Positions 10,446 through 21,133 of a stretch of 64,000 nucleotides of DNA are shown one piece after another. A program made the translations under genes and the position numbers. The notes beneath the pieces were generated by a model. That model saw nothing but the letters and a program-made list of their open reading frames with translations. It was not told the origin of the DNA and did not search any database. Numbering within the stretch: position 1 is the first letter of the stretch; every line of letters begins with the position of its first letter. This DNA is from Rhytidiadelphus loreus (Eukaryota; Streptophyta; Bryopsida; Hypnales; Hylocomiaceae), in NCBI GenBank assembly GCA_947034895.1, contig OX344762.1, positions 22,362,760 through 22,426,759 on the forward strand, read 5' to 3'.

Positions 10446-12440
10446 TGATTCTTCACACCATTTAAAATAATTTGTGGGGATGCTGTTGCGATCCACCGCA
10501 TTTCCTATCAAAAGATCTTATATTGGATAATTTCATATTTCTAGACAAACCTTGTATGCTAATTTTTTCTTTTTATAAGAAAATGGGTCTTCAACAATTG
10601 GGTCCAGATGGACCATGAAGTTCATAGTCATCTCATAGTTCTCATCTTCTCGAGTGTGAAGTATTTGAAGCAGTTCTTTCTCAAACATTGCAATTTAATG
10701 TAAGGACTGACTAGCCAATATCTCTTGATAAGCATGCAGTACAAAAAACAATGGCAGTAGATGCACCTATCAAAATTCATTTCCTTGTTGAAGAGGTTTA
10801 GCAACCCAACTGTAAGATTAACTAATGGTGCAAGAAAAAACACATTGTGAAAGATGTTTTCTTCTCCAAAACATTCAAGATCATCAATTGCCCGATCAAT
10901 TGTGGTTAGATAGATTGCACCTACTATTGAAGGCAAGATATTTGAAGCGTGTTAAATTTCTAATGTGGATGCTCATCTTTTTTGCTTTTTTGCTCTTTGA
11001 ATTCACTTGCTCTTTGGACTCTATTCCACTAACTAAAGCTCTCTTGGTTCTCTTAATATCTAGCATTAGAGAAAATTTCAAGCCTCCAGAAGGCTACTCC
11101 ATAGCCCTCCGAAGTACCCTGAAATTTCCTTATTTTTTGTTCAAAAATTTGTTTTCCCCCTATTTCCGCCCAACTATACTTGTAAGCGACAGTGACGCAA
11201 GAACTGAAATTTACAAATAATTTATTTTTTAATAATTTTAATCTTAAAAAGAATTTTTTGTAAAATGGCGATTACTTACTATTTTGGCGAGCAGTCAACT
11301 AAGCTGACTGCTCATTGCAGGACAATTCTGGAGTAACAGGCTGAGTTCTGAAATAGCTTGGCTTGTCACTCCAGAGCAGCCCTCCAGAGGGCTGATATTT
11401 TTTTTAATGGCTCTATTGCTTTTGGTTATTTTTGAAATTTTCATTTTTAGATAATTGATAAATAATTCTTTCAATCTTTCATGTTTTTTGTGTAACAAGT
11501 TCTAAAGTTGAAGCTAAATTAGTTTCTAGGTTTTGTAAGAATTTGTGGTACTCTTAAATATTTTTCAACAATTCTTTATTGTTAAATATTGTTTACTTTA
11601 GTGAATTTTTATATTTTAAGGCTAAAAGCAACAAGACTACTTTAGTGATTATTGGATGACTATGTGGAGTTGACAATGTATAGGTGAATTATGTGAGGTG
11701 AACAATGTGAGTTGCAAGGTAAATATGAAGGGTCTCGAGGTAAATATGAAGGGTCTCGAGGTGAAGATGAAAGGTGAATTTGTTTTCTTTTTTTTCCTTT
11801 CATTTTTTTTTCTTTTTTCTAGATTACTTTTTCAAGTGCTTGTCATAAGAAAAAATTTAATCTCTAGAATCTAGGAGACTAAATGACAAAATAGTAAATT
11901 GCTAGGATGAGATTCTTATATCTTTAGTCTACCAATAAGATGTGATTTAATATGATGATTCAAATTGGTATAAACACACACACTTTACCTCTTTAAGGAA
12001 ATTTTTAACCACAAAAAGCCTTTTTAAAGATATAGGTTATGGTAAAATATTTGATGCAACGAATCAAATCAGATAACAAAAGGCTTATGTAGACTTGAAT
12101 AAATTACTTCAAGCATAGGATTTTCATGTATTCACTTGTAAAGGATATAGAAAGTTAATCCAAATACCAAACCATTAATTTGTTTAAGCCTAGTGTGTGA
12201 ATGATGGTTTGAATTGTATAAATTCTAGATCTTACACTAGTCAGTGAAAGTAAACTTATAAATGCACTAATTGTCACACTAAGCAAGATTAACATCTAGT
12301 ATGCAATTATTTATGGCAGAAGGACAAAGGCCTTTCAATGACTATTTATATTCTAGCTAATTACTAGTCAGGAAGTCTGAGTAAATGAAAGTATGACACT
12401 AAGGTTAATTGATATCTTTTTGAGAATCATGGAAATCAAG
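10446..12440. other. AT-rich intergenic DNA, no gene recognised
   Basis: Short ORFs at 10628-10936, 10825-11220 and 11295-11498 have no recognisable domain. A 22-bp direct duplication containing GGGTCTCGAGGT lies near 11718-11762. At 11290-11400 there is a small pocket of higher G+C sequence with local inverted similarity (AGTCAACTAAGCTGACT; CCCTCCAGAGGG). Confidence 0.4.
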
Positions 12441-13006
12441 TCCTCGGGGGGGTCATTTAGAATGTCCATTAGAAACCACATGCGAACAAAACTTTGGATC
12501 CCCTATATACTTTTTGAATTTTAAATAAAACAAAATTAAAAAAATATGAATAGATTTTCCTACTTTGAAAGTTTATGTTTTGAATTATTGATATTTTTAT
12601 TTGTTAATAATAATTAGTTACAAATTTTTGAAGTAAAAAGATACATTGTAGAACTAAAAAATAACTTTCACACCCCTATATTATATAAAAAAAAATTGTT
12701 TAAAAAATGAACAAAAAATTCCTAAAAATAACTCATTCTTGAAAGCTCATTTTGAGTTGAATATTGACTCAATGGTCATCTAAATGTGTCCTCTATAATT
12801 ATTTGAGTTGAAAAACATGCCATTTTAGTTCATTTTCAACCTCTTTTAGAAATCATTTCATATTTTATTTGAGTTGGAAATTTTGGCAATAGAAAGCTAT
12901 AGTCATTATTAAACAATGTTCAAAATTTTAGGTTGAAATTATAGTTTATTAGAAACCACGTGCGAACAAGTGGTTTGTTATAGTAGAACTAAGTGCACCC
13001 CCCGAG
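12441..13006. mobile_element. Candidate miniature inverted-repeat element (CTCGGGGGG termini)
   Basis: The 566-bp segment starts TCCTCGGGGGGGT and ends ACCCCCCGAG, giving a terminal inverted repeat of about 9-10 bp. It is flanked by the direct repeat ATCAAG at 12435-12440 and 13007-13012, which looks like a target-site duplication. Near each end lies a direct copy of TTAGAAACCAC(A/G)TGCGAACAA (about 12472 and 12952). No ORF is present. Only one copy is in the window, so the family is unproven. Confidence 0.45.
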
Positions 13007-13746
13007 ATCAAGCCATAATGGGTGAGTCCAACTACCAGAACTAACTTATCTTGAGAATGTCAAGTCAAGGCCAGCAATCCCAAAATGTATGGTTCTCATA
13101 CATGAAGTTTAATAGCATGGGCTGGATACATTGAAAATTGTCATGCTTTGAAAAGATGACATGCAAAATTGAATACCACCATGATGGTGTATAAATCTTG
13201 ATGCTTAAACCATCTAAGTTTACATTTGGTCCCTTAAGGTCCTCATAGCTTGTGTATCTGACTAGATAAGTAGATCTACACAAGTTATGTTTATATTGCG
13301 AAAAACAAGTTCTGGCAAAACAAATATCCCCTTCTTCTTTTTGAAGTTTTTGTGAGTTTGCTGTTTTCGGCCATCTATTTAGTGTGAAGTTTTTTTGCTA
13401 CTGTATTGCAAGCATGGCATCACCACAATCTATACTAGGCAAGTGTTTGTTGGATTTTATAGTGTTTGGATTATGTACTTGTTTGGATTATTTCTTAGAG
13501 GTTTGAGGCTATAGTTTATGCATTATTAACTTTTTTTCTCCTAGTGAAAGCTATAACATGCGTTTGTGTTGTGTTTATGGAATGGACACAAGTGAGGCAC
13601 TGAGGCCCCAAACTTCTTGGAGAAATAGTAGAGTCATGACATGCTACTATATTCCTCAAAAACCTTACCCTTTCCTATGTTTTAGATGCTTTGAAATGTT
13701 TTATTGATTGTAAAGTAGACTAATTCTTGTATATATGCTATATGTT
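13007..13746. other. Intergenic, no gene recognised
   Basis: A small minus-strand ORF at 13065-13283 (72 aa) has no recognisable domain. Otherwise featureless, leading into the microsatellite. Confidence 0.4.
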
Positions 13747-13760
13747 ACACACACACACAC

Positions 13761-13828
<68 letters not shown>
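13747..13828. repeat. Compound microsatellite (AC)n(AT)n
   Basis: About eight AC units followed by about thirty AT units, ending in T/A-rich sequence that runs directly into the 5' terminal repeat of the retroelement. Confidence 0.95.
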
Positions 13829-13831
<3 letters not shown>

Positions 13832-13873
13832 ATTTTTTTTTAAAATTAATTGATTAATTAATTAATTTTTTTC

Positions 13874-15408
13874 TTTTCTTTTTTAGACTTGATTTCCAGG
13901 AACTATTCCTAGTTATCATAATCAGAAAGTCTATTGTTGTATGATTCATAGAAATAAATAGATATTATACATCATAGTATATAATCTTATATTTTTTTCT
14001 ATTTATTGAGCTGTTATTTATGATATGATTTAGCTAAAAATTTACATACAAAATAAATAGCATTTTCAGAAATTGAAACATTTACCAAATAACCAATATA
14101 ACTCCCTCCTCCTGTAACTACACATGGAGGCTTCACAAACTCTGATTTCAAAATCTGATGTCAAAATCTGATTTCGGCATCAATAAAGCTTTGACAGTTA
14201 ATGAGAGCCTTTGGGTATCCAATGACTGAATAACCCAGACTAAGCAAGTTTCTAAATGGATGCTTAAATACTTGATGTTAAGCATGACAGCTCATGGAGC
14301 TTTGGAGGCTTGGTCCATTAATCTCCATATTAAAAGCTGATCAAAAAATAATAATTTCTACCCGTTGTAAGCTCTGGAAGTTTTTGCCGCTCTTCCTGTT
14401 ACATCCAGGGATGTTCAGACGTTTGAACTTATAAATTATTGAAACTCATGCTATAACTAGCTCGGTTTCCACAATGAACACATTTTTTGTGTTATACAAC
14501 ACTTGCTCAGGGTCAGAGGTTCTCACAGTGGTGATTCAGTTGGGAGAAATATATGCAATGGTGCTTGGCTCACAGAACAGCGGCCAACAGGTGGTGGTTT
14601 TTTTAAAAGTCTGTAGAGAAGTCAGAAAATGTTTGCTTTGCATATTTTATGGCTTTAGGTTGGATTACGATTGAAATTATTCTCATGTGAATTACGATAA
14701 CAAGTAGTGGTAATCTGTAGACACCTCGTGCACGTCTATTGGCATACTAACGTTTTTGTTGGTTGGCATGGGTATAGGTGAGGATTACCACCTCCTGAGG
14801 ATTTTTTCAAAAATTTTCGAGCTATGGATATGACGTTCTCATACTTTATTGTATCTCCAACTTATTATGCCTAGAAGTTCAATCTAAGGCTATGGTTGGA
14901 AAAAATGACTATGAGTTCTAAAAATTTGATGTGTTCATTGTTTGTGCATTGTTTGTTCATGGTTAGTTCAGTATTTCTTCATTAGAACTCTAATTGACTT
15001 CTATTGAGGCCACAGCTAACATGCTGAAATATTTGTGCAAAGCTTGCCTGAAGATAGTTATGCTGTATGGAATGTAAATCATTACCATTGTATTGGTTTT
15101 TTTACACAATCTCCTTTAATAAGGTTGTTGATATGGACTGAAAATTATGCTAGGACATACTAATGTTGTTAGTACTGAAGTTGCTTGGATAGCAAATATC
15201 TTTAGCAGTGCAGACTCAAAACATTTACAGTATTAAAAAAAAATCTGTCTAAAGGAATTTCTGACAGTAGTATTTCTACATATGGATTATGGATGTATAT
15301 GATCATGATCAAGAATTAGATCATACTTCACAAACATAAGTTTGATTAAGATTGGGATTTAGAATCTACTCTGAACTAATCAGGGAAGTTTCGAAAAATA
15401 CTTTTTTT
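13874..15408 (+). repeat. 5' terminal direct repeat (pseudo-LTR) of the retroelement
   Basis: Matches 19599-21133 over 1535 bp with no length difference, and no substitution was seen where I compared the two. It starts in a T-rich tract before AGACTTGATTTCCAGG and ends at AATACTTTTTTT. A 66-aa ORF inside (14474-14674) is present in both copies but resembles nothing known. Confidence 0.95.
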
Positions 15409-15428
15409 ACCTCTATCCTTTGAGAGAT

Positions 15429-15499
15429 GGTGAGTCTCTTATAGATTCTCTGTTCCAATCGTAATTCATACTTACATGTGACCATGTTCTCTGTGACAG
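15429..15499 (+). other. Candidate intron upstream of ORF1
   Basis: A donor-like GATG/GTGAGT near 15429 and an acceptor-like TTCTCTGTGACAG ending at 15499 bracket about 70 bp. The ORF1 frame is open from 15497 onward but closed by TGA at 15494-15496, so the frame begins within a few bases of the acceptor. This suggests that the leader is spliced. Introns are known in Penelope-like elements; here it rests on consensus only. Confidence 0.4.
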
Positions 15500-17248
15500 T
15501 CACTGATCAAGGAGCCAGTATGGCATCCCGATCTGCAGACTCTGGGATATGACGTCCCGTTACCTCCCCCGATTCCGATCATTCAAGCAACTCTCGCCAG
15601 CCTCAAACCAGCGGAGATCCACGCTTTTATTCAAGAAACGGATTCAGAAACCATCGAAATTAACGGCGAAGAAGGTGAGTCGCCACTGATCCTTAGCACA
15701 CTTGACTTATCTCAGTGGACTAGGGTCTTCGAAGTAGCCAATGGCAAAACTCCTGAATAGGGGCTGATTCGCCTCAAAGAGCTACACTCGATTTTGGACG
15801 TACTGATCTTACAAGACTCAACAGAATACGCAAAATCCCAGAGAGATGCCATCTCAGTGGAAGTCGCTATTCGGGCAACAAATAACAAGGAAGACTCCAA
15901 ACTGTCGAACAACCAAAAATTCAATGGGGATAATTCCAGCATCTCACATCCCTTCTTGGAAGGCATGGTTATGGAACCCAGTGAACGGACTGCAATTGAG
16001 GAACTGCAAGAACTGATTATTTGTACACAGAAACAGAAAGAAGAAGCTGAGCTTATTGCCTCTGGCAAGAGACTAGCTATCCCTTTCACTCCTCCTCGCA
16101 CTGTAGAGGACATGCTGATTAGTTGTGACCACCGAGTGTGGCAAGTGGGCAACATCAACCTCCTAGCACCAATTCCACCATTTGTATGGAGAATCTGGGG
16201 TGGTTTACAAGCAAGCGATATGAAGGAATGTAAAGACTCAACAACCAATAATAGGGCCCTGAGCACTGCAGCCAGTTCTATCAGCAATGCTTACAGCTTG
16301 AGTTCGTTCGACCACACCAAGTGTAACACGGACAGTATCAAGCTGCAATGCAAGATTGATCCACCTACGAACAAACACAGACGGGACAAACATATGCAAG
16401 AATTATGGAATGGCAAACGACCATACATGAAATGTAGCTGTGCGCTAAATGCAAATATGGGATGTGCAGGATCGATGATCTGGTGGGATCATGCGATCTG
16501 GTTTATGGCTAACCACCTAGACCGATTTTTTGACGACACACCACATCCTTCACTCCGGTCCAAATTCAGTGCCTTCCTGGTATGGCTACATCAGGCTGGA
16601 TTTCTTGCGATCAAATGTCATGTTTCCTTCATGCATTCCCGCAAATGGATCTGTGATGGAGCATTGCAACTTGCTATAGATCCCGACGGTCCGTTATTTA
16701 AGGAGAATGTACATTTACCAAGTTACAAGCAAGTAGAACGGTTACTGAAACCGGCTAGTTGGTCTGTTGCAAATCCTGACAAGACATCCCATGCACCGAC
16801 ATCCAAACGACAAAAGCTAATGACTCCTCCTACTGGTGGCAGTAATGCAACTAGAGGTCGGGCTAACAACGGAGGTGGGCGGGGATACGGCAGAGGCCGT
16901 AGACAAAATTATTACAATGCTCCCACACAGGCTTGGAGCAATGGGCCGAATTGGCAACGCTTCAACAAAAATTCCAATGTTACAGGCCAGAGTCCCAATC
17001 CGCCAAGGCGCCAGTCCCCTTGGAGCAAGGATACACATCGGACGCCGGAGACAATACCTGCATTTTCAAATGTGAGCATATGTGAATCGTTCAGGTCCGA
17101 TACAGGAGATCAGAATATGGCTGAACCACAGTCTGGCCAGTATTCAACTAGAAAAACAGGAATGCCAAATGATGGTCGAATCCAGCTAATTACTAGCTCT
17201 CCACTCAAACGCAAGACCTTGAGCTTTGCGAATGAGAATGAAGATTAA
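15497..17248 (+). CDS. Retroelement ORF1: RGG-rich putative nucleic-acid-binding protein, one in-frame TAG
   Basis: The frame is open from 15497, is interrupted once by TAG at 15758-15760, and then runs to TAA at 17246-17248. The first ATG after the TAG is at 15794, giving 484 aa. Before the TAG the frame encodes plausible protein (PLPPPIPIIQATLASLKPAE and onward), so the TAG splits one longer protein. The central part contains segments such as MKCSCALNANMGCAG, MIWWDHAIWF and FLVWLHQAGFLAIKCHVSF, rich in W and C, with no domain I recognise. The C-terminal third is basic and low-complexity with an RGG-type run (RGRANNGGGRGYGRGRR), typical of RNA-binding tails. A nucleocapsid-like or RNA-chaperone role for the element RNA is inference. 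The start codon is uncertain: translation may enter through a spliced leader or at 15794. Confidence 0.65.
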
Positions 17249-17298
17249 GCTTAGTTAAATGTTTCTGACTAGTGGATAATTGCTTATGTTTGCAAACA

Positions 17299-19479
17299 GA
17301 TGAATCTCGTACTCTTTCAGCAGACCAACTTGGTCGGGTAATCCTACAGAGAGGGAACAAGCCAAAGCCAACAGGCATAGTGATTGTCACCTACCCTAGC
17401 CGATCCATGGAATGGATTAATATGAAACAGATATTTCAAGATATGTTGACTCATTTTGATTTTGCTCATCTCGTTCCAGTGGTGTCAGAACTACTTTTTG
17501 CATGGCGTTACCATGACAGTGTTGCAACCATGTTCTATAAACCTACCTTCGTATTTAAAAATTTTGCTTTTAACAGTTTACTGGATTGTTCCATAACATG
17601 TGTATGTATGACAGCCAAGCGTCTATAGAAATTTCTGGACCCACTTACATTGCTCGAAACAACTGGAGCTACGTCCCAGACTGCCCACGTCAGAACGGTG
17701 AACTGCGATCTCTTGCAACATCGGGAGCTACGCAGTGCAGTGAAAATGGGACTGAATCATATTCCCTTGAAGCCAACAGCAATTGGAGTATGCATAGCTA
17801 CAATCATGGATGCGTTTTCTCAAGTTGCTACTATTCTTGGACTGGAATCAAACGGTTTTCCGCTGGATGAAGCCAAAGAATGGGTACGTGTGACTTGCCT
17901 TGCTCATCTTAAGAAAGCCAGAAATGCTAACAAGTTCGGTTTTCGTACCTCCTAGCCAGACCTATTCTCTATTAAAGTTGTCCAAAAGGAAGTTGAATGG
18001 ATTACAGAAAATCTATACTGTGCGGGATTAGACAAAGCTACGAATAACATATGCTTTATCTGCATAAAGCATATTCGTTTGCTTGCCCACGAACGGCTAA
18101 TGAGCAATGATTTTTCACCATGCCGAGAAAACAGCTTGTGGCTGCCTCGCGCTTCAGTGATCGAAAATGTCACCACTTCATTGAAGGATTTAATCCCTGA
18201 ATTGAATGTGACTTTCAACTCACTACCGTACCTTATGGCAACTTTCAAGCTCCACAAAAACAAGTACCGATGGCTAACTAATGCCTTTCGGACTGTATAC
18301 TCTAATCTGGCCCACATGCTTACTATCTCCACAATGTTAATTCTGGAGAAAGTCAAAGAATGGGCAGCCACAGTTCATACTGGGTACAAGAATTTTCTCC
18401 ATGTTGACACATCGTTATTTTGGCTAGTTAACTCTATTATTGAAGTTGCACTGAACCTTCCAGAAAAAATGTCCAGTATCTTTGTAGCAGACATTGCACG
18501 ATGCTATGAAACTATCCCGCTTTATGGCAAGGACAACCTTGCAGATGCGATAGCTCATATCATTCGTATTGGATTCAAACATGAACGCTCAAAGCATCCC
18601 CGATCCAACCCTCAAATTTGGATTCGAGTTGATGCGGCAGGCAATGCTGCCCATGCTGCTTGGAATACTAGCTGCCCATCATATGGGAACTATTTTCCAA
18701 TTTTTGAGAACAGGTTGATTAAACTACACACATGGTTAATGAACCATTGTTTCGTTGGACTAGGTGATCGTGTCTGGAGACAGTCACTTGGCATTCCAAT
18801 GGGATTTAGCTGCTCACCACTTTGGTGCAATTTATATCTACTCCATTTCGAAATCCAGTTTGTACAGAGACTGGGCAGATTGGGTAAGATTGAACTGATG
18901 AAATGTTTCAAACACTCATACCGATACATTGACGATCTTTGTTGGATCAACAATGATATCGCACGCCAATTTCTTGATCCAAACCAAATACGGACGGATA
19001 ACAACCCATATTGGGTCTATCCGCTGGATGTGCTAGAGATTAAATGTGAGATCACCAAGTTTGCACAGAACAACCCTCTCCAGGGCATCGGTGCACACTT
19101 CATGAACTTGTATATCGAAATCAATGACGACAGATCAGGGCGATATCAGACAACCAAGTTTGACAAACGCCGCGACTTACCATTCCAATATTCCCAATAT
19201 ATCCAGTTCAAGTCGAATAGACCAATTCGGCAATCCTACAGTATTGCGATTTCCCAAGCGGTACCAATACTCTACCTGTCAAGCAACATCGAAACTGCAC
19301 ACAAAGAACTAGAAACTCTAGTAACCACGTTGCAAAACAACGGATTCCAGAGATCTAGACTCATGAACAACATCAAGATTTTTTTGAAGGAAAATCATTT
19401 TCCTAGACTAAAGTTTGAGCTCCTACGACTTATTGAAATACTCAGGTATGAATGTACTTGTTCCCTACCTTGTTGGTAA
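17299..19479 (+). CDS. Retroelement reverse transcriptase, Penelope/telomerase lineage, two in-frame TAG codons
   Basis: One frame runs from 17299, next to an acceptor-like TTTGCAAACAG, to the stop at 19479, broken only by TAG at 17626-17628 and 17953-17955. Motifs in order: MGLNHIPLKPT (about 17746), LDKATNN (DKG-like motif, aspartate at 18031), FKLHKNKYR (reverse transcriptase motif 1), FVADIARCYETIP (motif A, aspartate at 18490), GIPMGFSCSP (motif B, from 18790) and RYIDD (motif C, YIDD at 18925-18936). Then follow FMNLYIEIND, KFDKRRDLPF and YSIAISQAVPILYLSS in the thumb region. The catalytic aspartates are all present. The DK motif ahead of motif 1 and the MG in motif B are Penelope-lineage traits. 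The protein stops shortly after the thumb, so there is no room for a C-terminal GIY-YIG endonuclease. The frame differs from ORF1; splicing, frameshifting or a separate transcript could express it. Confidence 0.72.
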
Positions 19480-19510
19480 AAGGAAAAAAGAAATATTGTT
19501 TGTGAACGTG

Positions 19511-19543
19511 CTTGGTGTACTCCTTAGTAGAGGATACACCAAG
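19511..19543 (+). promoter_or_regulatory. Stable hairpin between RT stop and 3' terminal repeat
   Basis: CTTGGTGTA (19511-19519), one bulged C, TCCT, a 6-nt loop TAGTAG, AGGA and TACACCAAG (19535-19543) form a 13-bp stem with a single bulge. It lies 31 bp after the RT stop and about 55 bp before the 3' repeat. Such a structure could be an RNA recognition or processing signal for the element; this is inference. Confidence 0.55.
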
Positions 19544-19598
19544 TACCTCTATTGAGCAACAGTCACACCAAGGGTGGTGGTGGGTTCTTTTTTTCTTT

Positions 19599-21133
19599 TT
19601 TTCTTTTTTAGACTTGATTTCCAGGAACTATTCCTAGTTATCATAATCAGAAAGTCTATTGTTGTATGATTCATAGAAATAAATAGATATTATACATCAT
19701 AGTATATAATCTTATATTTTTTTCTATTTATTGAGCTGTTATTTATGATATGATTTAGCTAAAAATTTACATACAAAATAAATAGCATTTTCAGAAATTG
19801 AAACATTTACCAAATAACCAATATAACTCCCTCCTCCTGTAACTACACATGGAGGCTTCACAAACTCTGATTTCAAAATCTGATGTCAAAATCTGATTTC
19901 GGCATCAATAAAGCTTTGACAGTTAATGAGAGCCTTTGGGTATCCAATGACTGAATAACCCAGACTAAGCAAGTTTCTAAATGGATGCTTAAATACTTGA
20001 TGTTAAGCATGACAGCTCATGGAGCTTTGGAGGCTTGGTCCATTAATCTCCATATTAAAAGCTGATCAAAAAATAATAATTTCTACCCGTTGTAAGCTCT
20101 GGAAGTTTTTGCCGCTCTTCCTGTTACATCCAGGGATGTTCAGACGTTTGAACTTATAAATTATTGAAACTCATGCTATAACTAGCTCGGTTTCCACAAT
20201 GAACACATTTTTTGTGTTATACAACACTTGCTCAGGGTCAGAGGTTCTCACAGTGGTGATTCAGTTGGGAGAAATATATGCAATGGTGCTTGGCTCACAG
20301 AACAGCGGCCAACAGGTGGTGGTTTTTTTAAAAGTCTGTAGAGAAGTCAGAAAATGTTTGCTTTGCATATTTTATGGCTTTAGGTTGGATTACGATTGAA
20401 ATTATTCTCATGTGAATTACGATAACAAGTAGTGGTAATCTGTAGACACCTCGTGCACGTCTATTGGCATACTAACGTTTTTGTTGGTTGGCATGGGTAT
20501 AGGTGAGGATTACCACCTCCTGAGGATTTTTTCAAAAATTTTCGAGCTATGGATATGACGTTCTCATACTTTATTGTATCTCCAACTTATTATGCCTAGA
20601 AGTTCAATCTAAGGCTATGGTTGGAAAAAATGACTATGAGTTCTAAAAATTTGATGTGTTCATTGTTTGTGCATTGTTTGTTCATGGTTAGTTCAGTATT
20701 TCTTCATTAGAACTCTAATTGACTTCTATTGAGGCCACAGCTAACATGCTGAAATATTTGTGCAAAGCTTGCCTGAAGATAGTTATGCTGTATGGAATGT
20801 AAATCATTACCATTGTATTGGTTTTTTTACACAATCTCCTTTAATAAGGTTGTTGATATGGACTGAAAATTATGCTAGGACATACTAATGTTGTTAGTAC
20901 TGAAGTTGCTTGGATAGCAAATATCTTTAGCAGTGCAGACTCAAAACATTTACAGTATTAAAAAAAAATCTGTCTAAAGGAATTTCTGACAGTAGTATTT
21001 CTACATATGGATTATGGATGTATATGATCATGATCAAGAATTAGATCATACTTCACAAACATAAGTTTGATTAAGATTGGGATTTAGAATCTACTCTGAA
21101 CTAATCAGGGAAGTTTCGAAAAATACTTTTTTT
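19599..21133 (+). repeat. 3' terminal direct repeat (pseudo-LTR) of the retroelement
   Basis: Second copy of the 1535-bp repeat, offset exactly 5725 bp from the first. The similarity breaks upstream at C13873/T19598 and downstream after the seven-T run that follows AATAC. Confidence 0.95.

Larger units (their letters stand above)
13874..21133 (+). mobile_element. Penelope-like retroelement with 1.5-kb direct terminal repeats, apparently endonuclease-less
   Basis: A 7.26-kb unit bounded by two direct repeats (13874-15408 and 19599-21133) at a constant offset of 5725 bp. Between them lie an RGG-rich ORF1 (15497-17248) and a reverse transcriptase ORF (17299-19479), both on the plus strand and in different frames. 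The reverse transcriptase has the order of motifs expected of the Penelope/telomerase lineage, not of Ty1, Ty3 or LINE elements. No protease, RNase H, integrase, tyrosine recombinase or GIY-YIG endonuclease is visible, and the repeats do not start TG or end CA. Penelope-like elements characteristically carry such 'pseudo-LTRs' and often introns. Low-complexity T tracts at both ends hide any target-site duplication; TTTTTTTCT occurs at 13866-13874 and at 21127-21135. The ORFs contain three TAG codons, so this copy may be inactive. Confidence 0.75.

Noticed and set aside
14474..14674. 66-aa ORF in both terminal repeats (second copy 20199-20399)
   Set aside because: No recognisable domain; the duplication is only because it lies in the repeat.
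13874..15408. Hammerhead ribozyme in the terminal repeat, as found in some Penelope-like elements
   Set aside because: I looked for CTGANGA followed by GAAA in the right arrangement on both strands. CTGAGGA and CTGAAGA occur, but without the second core element and stems.
15674..15760. Intron removing the first TAG, using the strong donor AAG/GTGAGT at 15674
   Set aside because: The nearest acceptors, including the one ending in the TAG itself, do not restore the downstream frame.
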